From contig NZ_CAJXGF010000002.1 in assembly GCF_913053745.1 (NCBI RefSeq), forward strand, positions 1 through 64,000: a DNA stretch of 64,000 nucleotides, in the 5' to 3' direction. The translations under genes and the position numbers were made by a program. The stretch is from an uncultured Nitratireductor sp. (GTDB lineage: Bacteria; Pseudomonadota; Alphaproteobacteria; Rhizobiales; Rhizobiaceae). Shown one piece after another: positions 1 through 8,961 of this stretch; position 1 is the first letter of the stretch; the number at the start of each line of letters is the position of its first letter. The notes under the pieces are model-generated. The model was given only the letters and a program-made list of their open reading frames with translations. It was not told the DNA's origin and searched no databases.

Positions 1-58
1 CGGCCAGCCCATCCTCTCCCATCCCCACGATCTTAAGCCAGCGCGAGGCTGTTCCCAT
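1..58 (-). CDS. cobL: CobL, precorrin-6Y C5,15-methyltransferase (N-terminal fragment)
   Basis: Only the first 19 codons are in the window; the gene runs off the left edge. The reverse strand has an ATG at 58-56 followed by a short basic stretch and the residues WLKIVGMGEDG. This is the usual start of CobL, whose first beta strand carries the GxGxDG-like SAM-binding loop. The family methylates precorrin-6Y at C5 and C15 and decarboxylates it. It starts 28 bp from cobK on the opposite strand, and CobK makes the CobL substrate. The call rests on a very short stretch plus context. Confidence 0.7.
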   Translation of the reverse strand, partial: MGTASRWLKIVGMGEDGLA

Positions 59-86
59 CTTGGCACCAAATGAATTAGAAGACGTC

Positions 87-860
87 ATGGCAAAGCAGAC
101 CCTTCTCATTCTTGGTGGAACAGGCGAAGCGCGGCGGCTCGCGGAGCGGCTTTGCACGCGCAGCACACTGCGTGTCGTCACCTCGCTTGCCGGGCGCACC
201 CGCACACCGGAAGCCTTGCAGGGCGAGGTGCGTGTTGGCGGTTTCGGCGGCGCCGACGGGCTTGCGCGTTATCTCGAGGACGAAGGCATCGACCTGATGG
301 TGGACGCCACGCATCCCTTCGCCGCGCGCATGGCGCGCAATGCGGCGGAAGCGGCCAGCCTGACCGGCGTGCCGCTCATCACGCTCATGCGCCCCGCTTG
401 GCAGCCGGTCGCCGGCGACAACTGGCAGATCGCCTCCGGCATGGCCGAGGCGGCAGCGCTGCTCGGCCCTGAACCCCGGCGCGTTTTCCTCGCAATCGGC
501 CGGCAGGAAGTGCAGGCGTTCCGCGCGGCAGCGCAGCATCATTATCTGGTGCGCAGCGTGGAGCCGGTGGAGCCCGCTCACCTGCCGCCGAACGCCCAAT
601 GCATTCTGGCGCGTGGTCCGTTCTGCGAAGACGACGAGATTGCCCTTCTCACCGAACATCGCATCGACATCGTGGTCGCCAAGAACAGCGGCGGCACCGC
701 AACCTATGGCAAGATCGCGGCGGCGCGCAGGCTTGGTCTGCCCGTCGTCATGATCGACCGGCCAAAGCCGGCGGACGCGACCATTGTGGCCGATGTCGAC
801 GAAGCCATGGCTGCAATCGAGGCTCATCTGGCGGCTCCCCTCGCTGAGCGCGGTGCATAG
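87..860 (+). CDS. cobK: CobK, precorrin-6A reductase
   Basis: This cytoplasmic enzyme reduces precorrin-6A to precorrin-6Y with NADPH in the aerobic cobalamin route. The 257-residue product has the family layout: a glycine-rich LILGGTGEARRLA loop right after the start, a DATHPFA segment near residue 85, an AIGRQEV segment in the middle and VAKNSGG followed by TYGKIAAAR in the C-terminal half. I chose the ATG at 87 because it puts the nucleotide loop at the N-terminus; a TTG at 60 in the same frame would add nine unconserved residues. It is the only plus-strand gene between cobL and cobJ, and its 3' end overlaps the cobJ 3' end by 37 bp. Confidence 0.93.
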   Translation: MAKQTLLILGGTGEARRLAERLCTRSTLRVVTSLAGRTRTPEALQGEVRVGGFGGADGLARYLEDEGIDLMVDATHPFAARMARNAAEAASLTGVPLITLMRPAWQPVAGDNWQIASGMAEAAALLGPEPRRVFLAIGRQEVQAFRAAAQHHYLVRSVEPVEPAHLPPNAQCILARGPFCEDDEIALLTEHRIDIVVAKNSGGTATYGKIAAARRLGLPVVMIDRPKPADATIVADVDEAMAAIEAHLAAPLAERGA

Positions 861-1588
861 ACCAGCGGCGATTTGCCCGGGCGCTCGATCAGGCGTGTTT
901 CGGGCGACCCGATGATGACACAGGTGGCCATGTCGGCCATCTCGCCACGCGCTTCCTCAAGCGGAACGATCGCCATGCGCTCGTCGGGCCGGCCCGCGGC
1001 GCGGCCGAACACGACCGGCGTGGAGGCCGGCAGAATGCCGCTCAACAGCTCGAAGGCGCGGCCAAGCTGCCAGGGCCGGGCGCGGCTGATCGGATTGTAG
1101 AGCGCGATCACGAAGCCCGCGCCGGCAGCAGCCGCAAGCCGGGTTTCGATCAGTTCCCAGGGTTTCAGATTGTCCGAAAGCGATATGGCGCAGAAATCAT
1201 GGCCGAGCGGCGCACCCACGCGGGCGGCCACGGCCAGCATTGCCGTCAGCCCCGGCACGATCTCCAGATCGAGCGCGCGCCATTCCTGCGGCCCGTGTTC
1301 GATGGCCTCGCACACGGCCGCCGCCATGGCGAAAACACCCGCATCCCCACCCGAAACCACAGCCACATGCCTGCCTTGGGCCGCCATGGTGAGCGCCGCG
1401 TTCGCGCGGGCAAGCTCTTCGCGGTTGTCGGAGGCATGGCGCGTCTGGCCATCGTTCAGTTCGAGCCGGTCGAGATACGGGCCATAGCCGAAGAAATCGC
1501 TCGCCGCCGCAATCGCCGCCCGCGCCTCCGGTGTCGTCTGGGCCGGTTTTCCGGGGCCGGTGCCGATGATGACGAGACGCCCGCTCAT
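824..1588 (-). CDS. cobJ: CobJ, precorrin-3B C17-methyltransferase
   Basis: The enzyme methylates C17 of precorrin-3B and drives ring contraction, giving precorrin-4. The 254-residue protein opens with VIIGTGPGKP, the SAM-dependent tetrapyrrole methylase signature. It also has VVSGGDAGVFAMA near residue 80, EIVPGLTAMLA near 110 and ALYNPISRARPWQ near 165, all typical of CobJ/CbiH. It is the last gene of the minus-strand cob operon. Its ATG overlaps the cobI stop by 4 nt, implying translational coupling, and its 3' end meets cobK tail to tail. Confidence 0.95.
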   Translation of the reverse strand: MSGRLVIIGTGPGKPAQTTPEARAAIAAASDFFGYGPYLDRLELNDGQTRHASDNREELARANAALTMAAQGRHVAVVSGGDAGVFAMAAAVCEAIEHGPQEWRALDLEIVPGLTAMLAVAARVGAPLGHDFCAISLSDNLKPWELIETRLAAAAGAGFVIALYNPISRARPWQLGRAFELLSGILPASTPVVFGRAAGRPDERMAIVPLEEARGEMADMATCVIIGSPETRLIERPGKSPLVYAPRSARGAAR

Positions 1589-2325
1589 GCCACCGCCTCG
1601 CCGGGCTTTGCCTGCCAGCCCGGTCCGAGCACAAGCGAGAAATAGGGAGCCTCATCGTCCGCCTTGTCGGCGAGCGGGGTCATGCTCGTATTGTCCATCG
1701 TGCCGCGTTCCACATAGACGGTGCCGCCAAGTCTGCCGGCGCGGGCGAGCGCCCGGCGGATTTTCGGCAGATTGCGCCCCACCTTCATGATGACGAAGGC
1801 TTCCGTGTCGCTCACGCGGCGCACAAGCTCATCTTCATCGAGCGTGCCGGGCAGGACCGTCATGATGTCGTCGCCCTGAACGATGGCGATGCCCGCCTGC
1901 GACCAGCAACCCGACATGGCGGTGATGCCCGGGATCACTTCGGTCGGATAGAGCGCGGCAAGCCGCACATGCAGATGCATGTAGGAGCCGTAGAACAGCG
2001 GGTCGCCCTCGCTCAGAACGGCGACCGTGCGCCCCGCATTCAAATGCGCTTCCACCGCCCGCGCCGACGCTTCGTAAAAGCCGGTGATGGCCGCGATGTA
2101 GCGCGGGTCGGTTTTGTCGATCTCGGTGGTGACGGGATATTCGAGCGGCAGTTCCTCGATGCCTTCCGGCAACAGCCCCTCGACCGTGCGGCGGGCATTG
2201 CCCTGACGACCGCGCTTGGCGAAATGGGCCACCACATCCGCCCGCTCCAGCGCCTTCAGCACCTTGACGGTGATGAGTTCGGGATCGCCTGGTCCTGTGC
2301 CGACGCCAATCAGGGTTCCGCTCAC
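1585..2325 (-). CDS. cobI: CobI, precorrin-2 C20-methyltransferase
   Basis: The enzyme adds the C20 methyl group to precorrin-2, the first committed corrin step. The 246-residue protein starts SGTLIGVGTGPGDPELIT, carries LSEGDPLFYGS near residue 100 and EVIPGITAMSG near 125, and ends in a tetrapyrrole-methylase C-domain. The start is a GTG whose last base begins the upstream cobH stop, a GTGA overlap. A longer in-frame extension upstream is only the antisense-free shadow of cobH, so it was not used. Confidence 0.95.
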   Translation of the reverse strand: MSGTLIGVGTGPGDPELITVKVLKALERADVVAHFAKRGRQGNARRTVEGLLPEGIEELPLEYPVTTEIDKTDPRYIAAITGFYEASARAVEAHLNAGRTVAVLSEGDPLFYGSYMHLHVRLAALYPTEVIPGITAMSGCWSQAGIAIVQGDDIMTVLPGTLDEDELVRRVSDTEAFVIMKVGRNLPKIRRALARAGRLGGTVYVERGTMDNTSMTPLADKADDEAPYFSLVLGPGWQAKPGEAVA

Positions 2326-2954
2326 AGGCCCGCCCTCGCCAAAGCGTTGATGGCCGCTGCCGTCATGGCGCTGCCACCCATGCGGCCGCGCACGATGGCG
2401 AAGGGAATGCCAAGTCCGCCCTCGGCAAGGGCCTCCTTCGATTCCATCGCGCCGACGAAACCGACCGGCATGCCAATGATGGCAGCAGGCTTCGGCGCAC
2501 CGGCGCGCAGCATGTCGAGCAGGTAGAAGAGTGCTGTCGGCGCATTGCCGATGGCCACCACCGCGCCCTCCATGTGCTCGCGCCACAGCTCCAGCGCGGC
2601 GGCGGAACGCGTGTTGCCGATCTCCCGCGCAAGCTCCGGCGTGCGCGCATCGCGCAAGGTGCAGATCACATCGTTTTCGGTGGGCAGCCGCGTGCGGGTG
2701 ACGCCGCGCGCCACCATCTCCGCATCGCACAGGATCGGCGCTCCGGCTTTCAGCGCCGCGCGGCCAGCCGCCACAAACCCTTCGGAGAAGACGAAATGCT
2801 CCGCCGCCTCGACAAGCCCGCAGGCATGGATCATGCGGATGGCGACATCGGCCTCTTCCATGCTGAAGCGCGCGAGATCGGCCTCGGCGCGGATGATTGC
2901 GAACGACTTTTCATAGATGGCGTTGCCGTCGCGTATGTACTCGGTTTCTTGCAT
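2322..2954 (-). CDS. cobH: CobH, precorrin-8X methylmutase
   Basis: The enzyme moves the methyl group from C11 to C12 of precorrin-8X to give hydrogenobyrinic acid, without a cofactor. The 210-residue product has the CbiC/CobH landmarks: FAIIRAEADL near residue 18, AVRMIHACG-like text near 40 including the catalytic histidine in MIHACG, APILCDAEMVARGVTR near 70, and IGMPVGFVGAMESKEAL near 160. Its ATG begins at the base after the cobG stop codon, with no spacer, and its end overlaps cobI. Confidence 0.95.
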   Translation of the reverse strand: MQETEYIRDGNAIYEKSFAIIRAEADLARFSMEEADVAIRMIHACGLVEAAEHFVFSEGFVAAGRAALKAGAPILCDAEMVARGVTRTRLPTENDVICTLRDARTPELAREIGNTRSAAALELWREHMEGAVVAIGNAPTALFYLLDMLRAGAPKPAAIIGMPVGFVGAMESKEALAEGGLGIPFAIVRGRMGGSAMTAAAINALARAGL

Positions 2955-4142
2955 TCAGCCTGTCTTTCGAAGAAGGGCGGCGCGCAGCGTCTCGCCGCGC
3001 TCGATGAGGAAGGTGCGCAGGCGTTCGGAAGGTTTTGCGCCAACGGAGGAAAGGGTGCAGCCACCTTCAACCGCGATCAGGTTCACAACCGGCCCGGCGG
3101 GCTGGGCGCATCCTTTTTCGCAGGCCGAAAGGTGAAGGCGGAACGGGCCATCGGGCAGACCCGCCGCAGCCGCCTCGGCGGCAAGCGCCTTGGCATCGAA
3201 CCGCGCCGAAGCGCAAGCGGGCGCCCCGGCGCAAGTCGCGATGGACAAACGCGGATCATGCCCGTCCGTGACAAAGCCAAGAGCCTCAGCCGCTCGCGAC
3301 AGCGCTTCCTGCCGGGGCGCATCAAGCCCGATCAGCAGCAAGCCGCTGCGCGGCGCAAGGCGAATTTCCTCGGCATCGGATGCCGCATCGCAAAGCGTGA
3401 CCAGCGCTTCCGCTGCGACCTGGCCGAAGGGCAGGGCGATCCCGAGCGCGTTTTCTCCGTCTTTCAGCGCGAACCGACCAACCGGCGCGCTGTCAGCCCG
3501 TGCGGGATGCTGCAGGGCCGGCTCAAGTCCCACCCGAAGCGCATTCTTCTGCGCCTGCGTGAAATCACGCGCCCGCCCGCCGGTCTGCGCCAGAAGGTCG
3601 AGAATGGCGAGTGCCCTGTCGCCCGCCACGCGTTCATCGCCCACGCCCAGCCAGTGTGCAGTCGCGCCATTGCCGCCGACGCCGATCAGCCATTGCCCGT
3701 CATCAGCCATGATGAGCTTTATGTCGGCTCCGATGGCGTCGAGATGCAGTGCGCTGCCAACATCGACTGTGACAGAAACCTTTGGTGCGAGCAGCGCAGC
3801 ATAACCACGCTCGACCACATGCGCATTGATGCGCTCCGCAAGCGGCGGAGGAGGGGCGAGCGGTGCGGTCTCCACCGCAAAGCCATCGACGGGACCAAGA
3901 TCGAGCGCATTGATTTCGCTGGCAAACAGGGGGGCGCTCTCAGCCGTCAATCCACGTATCTGCAATTTGCCGCGCGCGGTCACTTCGAGAATGCCGTTGC
4001 CGTAGCGGCCCGCCGCTTTTGCGATGCCCGCCAGCTTCTCGGGCGTCAGCGCGCCATGGGCCGGCGCAATCCGGGCGAGCAACCCGTCGCCGGTTTTCAT
4101 GGGAGCGGAGAGTGTGGGGCATGCGCCGCGCCGCGTCGTCAT
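2955..4142 (-). CDS. cobG: CobG, precorrin-3B synthase (Fe-S monooxygenase)
   Basis: This oxygen-dependent enzyme converts precorrin-3A to precorrin-3B and marks the aerobic pathway. The 395-residue protein has two nitrite/sulfite-reductase ferredoxin-like half domains. The 4Fe-4S cysteines are visible in the C-terminal half as a CAGAPAC pair followed about 40 residues later by SACEKGC. It is somewhat shorter than the roughly 460-residue Pseudomonas denitrificans protein as I remember it. Its start overlaps the cobN stop by 4 nt and its stop abuts the cobH start, so it is embedded in the operon. Confidence 0.92.
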   Translation of the reverse strand: MTTRRGACPTLSAPMKTGDGLLARIAPAHGALTPEKLAGIAKAAGRYGNGILEVTARGKLQIRGLTAESAPLFASEINALDLGPVDGFAVETAPLAPPPPLAERINAHVVERGYAALLAPKVSVTVDVGSALHLDAIGADIKLIMADDGQWLIGVGGNGATAHWLGVGDERVAGDRALAILDLLAQTGGRARDFTQAQKNALRVGLEPALQHPARADSAPVGRFALKDGENALGIALPFGQVAAEALVTLCDAASDAEEIRLAPRSGLLLIGLDAPRQEALSRAAEALGFVTDGHDPRLSIATCAGAPACASARFDAKALAAEAAAAGLPDGPFRLHLSACEKGCAQPAGPVVNLIAVEGGCTLSSVGAKPSERLRTFLIERGETLRAALLRKTG

Positions 4143-7100
4143 GCCGTCGCCTCCGCAAGAAGTGCAGCCAGATCGTCATCGACGGAGTTGCGGCGCGGGT
4201 GCCAGAGGCCGCGTTTGCGGGCGGCGTGAAACCGTTCCGCCATCGCATGCGCGGCGGCAGGGTTTTCCACCAGAAGAAAATCGCGCACCCTTTCATCGCC
4301 GAGATAAGCATCGAACACGGCATCGATCAGGCTGCCTGAAACCGCATCCGTGGTCTCCGCAAAGCCGATCAGCCGGTCCACCGTTTCCGTCAGTTCCGCA
4401 GCACCGCGCGGGCCGTGGCGCAACTGGCCTTCGATGAAGCGCGGATTGACCGCACGGGCGCGCACGGTGCGGGCAATGGCCTGAGCCAGCGAACGGGCGC
4501 GCGGGCGCTGCGGGTCGGTCGTGTCGAGCACCACAAGATCGGCCTTGCCGCCCAGCGCTTCCACCGCCGCCGCGAACCCGCCGATGAAGGCCACATCCGC
4601 CGAACCTTCGAGAATGTCGCGCCCGGCATCGTCGCCGGTGTGGATGAGCATGTCGGCATCGGCCACCTGCCTTGCAAACGCGCCGTCTTCCAGCCGGCCT
4701 TCGCCCTCAGCACCGCCGAAGGCAAAGGCACCGGCGGCGAGATAGGCTTCGCCCAGCTCGGCGCGCTCCTGCCAGTCTCCGCGCGCAAGCTTTTCTTCCG
4801 GCCCCGCGCCATAGGTGCCGGGAGCGGAGCCGAAAATACGCGCCGGCGCTTTGCCGGCTTTTCGGGCGGCGCTCGCGAGCGGGTTTTCGCTGTCGTCTTC
4901 GTCACGCGCGGCCACGGCGGCAACCGCCGTATCGAGAAGCGCGATCTGCGTGGGGAACATGTCACGAAACAGGCCGGAAATGCGCCACGTCACGTCGATG
5001 CGCGGGCGGCCAAGGCTGGCTGGCGGCAAAACTTCGATGCCCGTCACACGGCCCGTCGCCTGATCCCATTGCGGGCGGCAGCCCATCAGCGCCAGCCCCT
5101 GTGCGATCTCCTCGCCGCCGGTGCGCAGGCTGGCGCTGCCCCAGAGATCGATCACCAGCGAGCGCGGCCAGTCGCCATGCTCCTGCAAATAGCCGCGCAC
5201 GGCCTCGTCCGCCGCGATTCTGCCAAGCGCGGTTGCGGTCGGCGTCGGCAGCGTGCGGGGATCGGCGGTGAAGATGTTGCGGCCGGTCGGCAAAACATCG
5301 GTGCGCCCCCGCGCCGGTGCGCCGGAGGGGCCGGGCGCGATGTGCCGGCCATCGAGCGCCGCCAGAAGCGCGCGCTTTTCGCTTTCCGCGCAGGCGCGGC
5401 GTTCGGGCGCTTCATCCATGCCGCTGCCCCGGCCATAGATGTGCAGCCCGTCCTTGATGGCGAAATCTTTCAGATCGCAGAGCCAGGCGTCGATCTGCAT
5501 CAGTGCTGCATCCGTGTCGCCTGTGTCCTCCACGCCCGCATCGCGGGTGAGTCCGGTGCGCTCGGCGGTTTCCACGATCAGTTGCGCCAGCCGGTCGCGG
5601 CGGCGGCGGTCCAGCCCGTCGGCCTGCGCATATTCATCCACCAGGCGCTCCAGCTCCTGCTGGTCTTGCGAAAGCCCGGCACCCGCAAGCGGCGGCGTCA
5701 GATGGCCAAGCGTGACCGCGCCAATGCGGCGCTTGGCCTGCGCGGCTTCGCCCGGATTGCTGACGATGAAGGGATAGACCACCGGCAGCGCGCCGGCCAC
5801 GATTTCGGGAAAACAGGTTTCCGTCAGCGCCACGGTTTTGCCCGGCAGCCATTCCAGCGTGCCATGCGCGCCCACATGGATCAGCGCGTGGGCGCCAAGC
5901 GTCTCCCGCATCCAGTGGCCGAAAGCGACGAGCGCATGGCGCGGCGCAAGGGTCGGGTCGTGATAGTCCACGCGCCGGTCTGCCGAGCGGCCCCGGTCTG
6001 GCGCAAGCGCCACGGTGACATTGCCGAACCGCGCCGCGCGGAACGGAAAGACGCCATCTTCCGCATCGTCTTCCACCGCTCCCCAGGTGGCGAGCAGCGT
6101 TTCGCGCGCCTCTTCGGGCAGCGCATCGAAGGCGGCACGATATTCATCCAGCGAAAGCGCTTCCGAAGGCTCTTCGAGGCGCTGCATCAGCGCGCGGGGT
6201 GTCTCTGGAACGCCGGAAACCGCATACCCCGCCGCACCAAGATCGTGCAGCATGGCGAGCACGCTCGACGGCACGTCCAGCCCCACCGCATAGCCGGTGC
6301 GGCCGGGCGCGCTCGGATAATCTGGTATCAGGATGACGATGCGGCGCTCGGCCTTCGGCGTTCGGGCAAGCTTCAGATGTGCGGCGATCCGTGCCGCAAC
6401 CTGCCTTATGCGCGCGGGTTCGGGTCGGTTGCGCTGAACGCCGAAGGAGAGCCCTTCATCCAGCGCCGCCTCATCCTTGAAGGAAATTGCCCCCGCCATC
6501 AGCCGGCCATCGAGTTCCGGCAGCACAACATGCATGGCTAGGTCGGCGGGTGCCAGACCGCGCTGCCCTTCCTGCCAGGCCTCGCGCCGCGTGGTGGCCG
6601 TGACCACCTGAAAAACCGGCACGCCAAACCGGTCGAACAGTGTTTTTTCGCCGGGCTCCGCGCCGCTGGAAAACGCCGTCGCGGTGATGAGCGCCTGCGA
6701 CTTAAGCCGCTCGACCGCATCGCGCACGAAACCGGCGGCAACCGGGTCGCGCAGGCTGGAAACGAACACCGGTACGGCGCAAAGACCCTGTTCCTCAAGC
6801 GCCTCCATCAGCGCGTCGATGGGCGCGACATCGCTGGCAAGCAGCATGGAGCGATAAAAGAGGATCGGAACGATTGCCCTGCCGGGCTGCGCGGCGAAAA
6901 AATCTGCCTCTACAATGCCATGGTCCGGCGCATAGAAACCGGCTTTGGCGACCGGCTCGGCCTCTGGCGCTTCGATATCCTGTCCCGCAAGGCGCGCCAT
7001 CTGCATGGTCAGCGCGCGCATATTGTCCGGCCCGCCCTCGCGGAAGCAGGCGAGCAGCCCCGCGCGCGCTTCCGCCGAAACGGTGGAGCGTTCGGCAAGG

Positions 7101-7471
7101 CGCGGGTCGTCCTGATGGCATTCGCCCGGCAGCAGCGCCAGCGCGATGCCCTTTTGCCGGGCAAGCTCCGCCAGCCGGTCGCAGCCATAGCGCCACCACT
7201 CATACCCCCCAAGCACCCGCACCAGAATCGTGCGGGCATGCGCTGCCGTGTTGTCGATCCACAGATCGACCGACATGGGGTGTCTCAAATCGCGCAGGGC
7301 GGCAAGGCGCAGCGAAGGCAGAGCCTCGCGCCCGGCCTGCCATGCAGAGGCGATCCCCGCCAGATCGCTGTCGGTAAACGACAGCGCCACCATGTCCGCC
7401 GGCAACTGCTGCAGATCGACGGGCTCGATCAGGTCGTCGAGGGAGGCGGTGGTGGTGGCGAGGATGTGCAT
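4139..7471 (-). CDS. cobN: CobN, cobaltochelatase large subunit
   Basis: CobN binds hydrogenobyrinic acid a,c-diamide, and with the AAA+ partners CobS and CobT inserts Co2+ using ATP. The 1110-residue product begins MHILATTTASLDDL, like other CobN N-termini. It has the family centre with HVGAHGTLEWLPGK and YPFIVSNPGEAAQAKRR, and ends with a RGLWHPRRNSV tail, so both ends look intact. It is shorter than the roughly 1275-residue P. denitrificans enzyme, without a visible frameshift. cobS and cobT are not in this window. Five bases separate its ATG from the cobW stop. Confidence 0.95.
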   Translation of the reverse strand: MHILATTTASLDDLIEPVDLQQLPADMVALSFTDSDLAGIASAWQAGREALPSLRLAALRDLRHPMSVDLWIDNTAAHARTILVRVLGGYEWWRYGCDRLAELARQKGIALALLPGECHQDDPRLAERSTVSAEARAGLLACFREGGPDNMRALTMQMARLAGQDIEAPEAEPVAKAGFYAPDHGIVEADFFAAQPGRAIVPILFYRSMLLASDVAPIDALMEALEEQGLCAVPVFVSSLRDPVAAGFVRDAVERLKSQALITATAFSSGAEPGEKTLFDRFGVPVFQVVTATTRREAWQEGQRGLAPADLAMHVVLPELDGRLMAGAISFKDEAALDEGLSFGVQRNRPEPARIRQVAARIAAHLKLARTPKAERRIVILIPDYPSAPGRTGYAVGLDVPSSVLAMLHDLGAAGYAVSGVPETPRALMQRLEEPSEALSLDEYRAAFDALPEEARETLLATWGAVEDDAEDGVFPFRAARFGNVTVALAPDRGRSADRRVDYHDPTLAPRHALVAFGHWMRETLGAHALIHVGAHGTLEWLPGKTVALTETCFPEIVAGALPVVYPFIVSNPGEAAQAKRRIGAVTLGHLTPPLAGAGLSQDQQELERLVDEYAQADGLDRRRRDRLAQLIVETAERTGLTRDAGVEDTGDTDAALMQIDAWLCDLKDFAIKDGLHIYGRGSGMDEAPERRACAESEKRALLAALDGRHIAPGPSGAPARGRTDVLPTGRNIFTADPRTLPTPTATALGRIAADEAVRGYLQEHGDWPRSLVIDLWGSASLRTGGEEIAQGLALMGCRPQWDQATGRVTGIEVLPPASLGRPRIDVTWRISGLFRDMFPTQIALLDTAVAAVAARDEDDSENPLASAARKAGKAPARIFGSAPGTYGAGPEEKLARGDWQERAELGEAYLAAGAFAFGGAEGEGRLEDGAFARQVADADMLIHTGDDAGRDILEGSADVAFIGGFAAAVEALGGKADLVVLDTTDPQRPRARSLAQAIARTVRARAVNPRFIEGQLRHGPRGAAELTETVDRLIGFAETTDAVSGSLIDAVFDAYLGDERVRDFLLVENPAAAHAMAERFHAARKRGLWHPRRNSVDDDLAALLAEATA

Positions 7472-7475
7472 CGGA

Positions 7476-8513
7476 TCAGGCCGAGAGAAGGCTTTCGATG
7501 CGCGCGCGGTCGATGCCCTTGAGGCCGATCACGACGAGCCGCGTTTCGGCAGCTTCACCGGCCTTCCACGGGCGGTCGTAGTGATGCGACACGCGCGCAC
7601 CGACCGCCTGCACCTGAAGACGCATGGGCTTGCCCTTCACATGGGCGAACCCCTTGAGCCGCAGAACCTCGCCGGTCCCCACCGCCGCATTGACCCGCGC
7701 TTCCAGATCTTCAGGCCGCAGAACCGGCGGCAGGTCGACAACGAATGTGTCGAAATCGTCGTGCTCATGATCGTGCGGGTCGTCGTGATGCGTCCTGCGG
7801 TTCTCAATGTCGTCTTCCACCGCGAGGCCGAGACCGAGCAGCAGCGCCGGGTCCACCTTGCCATGGGCGCTCGGCACGATCTGCACATTGCGCGACAGAT
7901 GGTCTTCGATGCGGGCGCGGGCGCGCTCGTTGCCCGGCCCGTCGAGCAGATCGCTTTTCGACAGAACGATGAGATCGGCACAGGCCACCTGATCGTCGAA
8001 CACCTCTTCAACCGGATCGTCATGGTCGAGCGAATCGTCGGCGGCGCGCTGCGCGGCGAGCGCATCCATATCGGTAGCCACCTGACCGTCAGCCAGCGCC
8101 GGCCCGTCCACCACGGCGATAACGCCATCGACGGTGACGCGGTTCTTGATCGCCGGCCACTGGAACGCCTGCACCAGCGGCTTCGGCAGGGCGAGACCCG
8201 AGGTCTCGATCAGAATGTGATCCACCTTCGGTTCGCGAGCCAGGATTTGGTCGAGCGCGGGCACAAAATCGTCGGCAACGGTGCAGCAAATGCAGCCATT
8301 GGCCAGTTCCAGCACGTTTTCTTCCGGGCAGGTGTCGAGCCCGCAACCCTTCAGCACTTCGCCATCGACGCCGGCATCGCCGAATTCGTTGACGATGATG
8401 GCAAGCCGCTTGCCCTTTGTGTTTTCCAGCACATTGCGGATGAGCGTTGTCTTGCCGGCACCGAGAAAGCCGGTCACGACGGTGCAGGGCACACGATTGA
8501 AGCTCGTGGTCAT
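7476..8513 (-). CDS. cobW: CobW, G3E-family metallochaperone GTPase
   Basis: CobW is a cytoplasmic GTPase thought to supply cobalt to the CobNST chelatase. The 345-residue protein has the P-loop GFLGAGKTT at residues 15-23, the metal-binding CICC at 74-77, an SKSDLL guanine-specificity motif, and a His/Asp-rich stretch (DDPHDHEHDD) before the C-terminal CobW_C domain. I placed the start at the ATG 8513, preceded by AAGGA, rather than an upstream in-frame codon that would add 19 unconserved residues. It is the first gene of the minus-strand operon, about 185 nt downstream of a cobalamin riboswitch. Confidence 0.95.
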   Translation of the reverse strand: MTTSFNRVPCTVVTGFLGAGKTTLIRNVLENTKGKRLAIIVNEFGDAGVDGEVLKGCGLDTCPEENVLELANGCICCTVADDFVPALDQILAREPKVDHILIETSGLALPKPLVQAFQWPAIKNRVTVDGVIAVVDGPALADGQVATDMDALAAQRAADDSLDHDDPVEEVFDDQVACADLIVLSKSDLLDGPGNERARARIEDHLSRNVQIVPSAHGKVDPALLLGLGLAVEDDIENRRTHHDDPHDHEHDDFDTFVVDLPPVLRPEDLEARVNAAVGTGEVLRLKGFAHVKGKPMRLQVQAVGARVSHHYDRPWKAGEAAETRLVVIGLKGIDRARIESLLSA

Positions 8514-8698
8514 GGGATATCCTTCAGACGGAGTGTGGTGAGTTGGGGGATGCGGGTGAGTGACACGCAAGCCCTTTCAGGCCGCGTTCCGGCAGAGACA
8601 CCATGAGTGGTGGGGAGAAGGCGCGCGATGGCGCTATCGGCAATCACAATGCACACTCCTTGCCCGGGACACCCGCCAGGCGGTCAGGATTTCAATTT
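8514..8698 (-). other. Leader between the minus-strand riboswitch and cobW
   Basis: This 185-nt stretch is the expected expression platform of the upstream cobalamin riboswitch. I see no protein-coding signal in it. It ends in the AAGGA ribosome-binding site six bases before the cobW ATG. I did not find a hairpin followed by a T-run, so control of translation or Rho-dependent termination is more likely than an intrinsic terminator, but this is inference. Confidence 0.4.
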
Positions 8699-8875
8699 CA
8701 GACGGCAGGTTTCCTGGCTCACGGGTCGCTGCGCTCTCCAGCCTTCCCAGGGGCGTGCCCCAGTGGCGTGTCAGGTGCGCTCTCCGCTTACAGTTGCGGG
8801 GACAGCTGCGGCATTGGGCAAGGCCCGCACCGCATTCCCTCTTAGCCTCCTCCCTTGAGGGAAGAGGACCGTCTA
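8699..8875 (-). ncRNA. Cobalamin riboswitch upstream of cobW
   Basis: Read on the minus strand, the segment has the standard AdoCbl aptamer order: a closing P1 stem (8868-8875 with 8699-8706, fully pairable with G-U), AGAGGGAA, the core CCCCGCAACTGTAAGCGG, GCCACTG, GGGAAGGC and the B12 box GAGCCAGGAAACCTGCC. It faces the cobW-cobN-cobG-cobH-cobI-cobJ operon, which it should repress when cobalamin is abundant. Its 3' 47 nt are identical to the divergent copy on the other strand. Confidence 0.95.
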
Positions 8876-8961
8876 CCGCGCATTTACGGCTCGCCTGCCA
8901 CGTCTGTCAATGCGGGCAACAAAGCGTTTGCGGGGCGTTGCATTTCTTGTATGCTCCGCCC
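8876..8961. promoter_or_regulatory. Spacer between two divergent cobalamin riboswitches
   Basis: This 86-bp stretch separates the 5' ends of the two aptamers, so the promoters of both transcripts should lie here or reach slightly into the aptamer sequences. It contains TTGTATGCTCCG near 8947 and no convincing sigma-70 pair that I would assign. No coding signal is visible. Confidence 0.4.

Noticed and set aside
1585-2730. A 381-residue cobI with an N-terminal extension
   Set aside because: The extra 135 residues overlap cobH in another frame and are not methylase sequence; GTG 2325 gives the family length.
2574-4229. 551-codon open frame on the plus strand across cobH and cobG
   Set aside because: It is antisense to two clear enzymes with intact motifs, has an Arg/Gly-rich composition typical of shadow frames in high-GC DNA, and matches no family I know.
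4415-6541. 708-codon open frame antisense to cobN
   Set aside because: cobN is complete on the other strand, and the antisense product is low-complexity with no recognisable domain.
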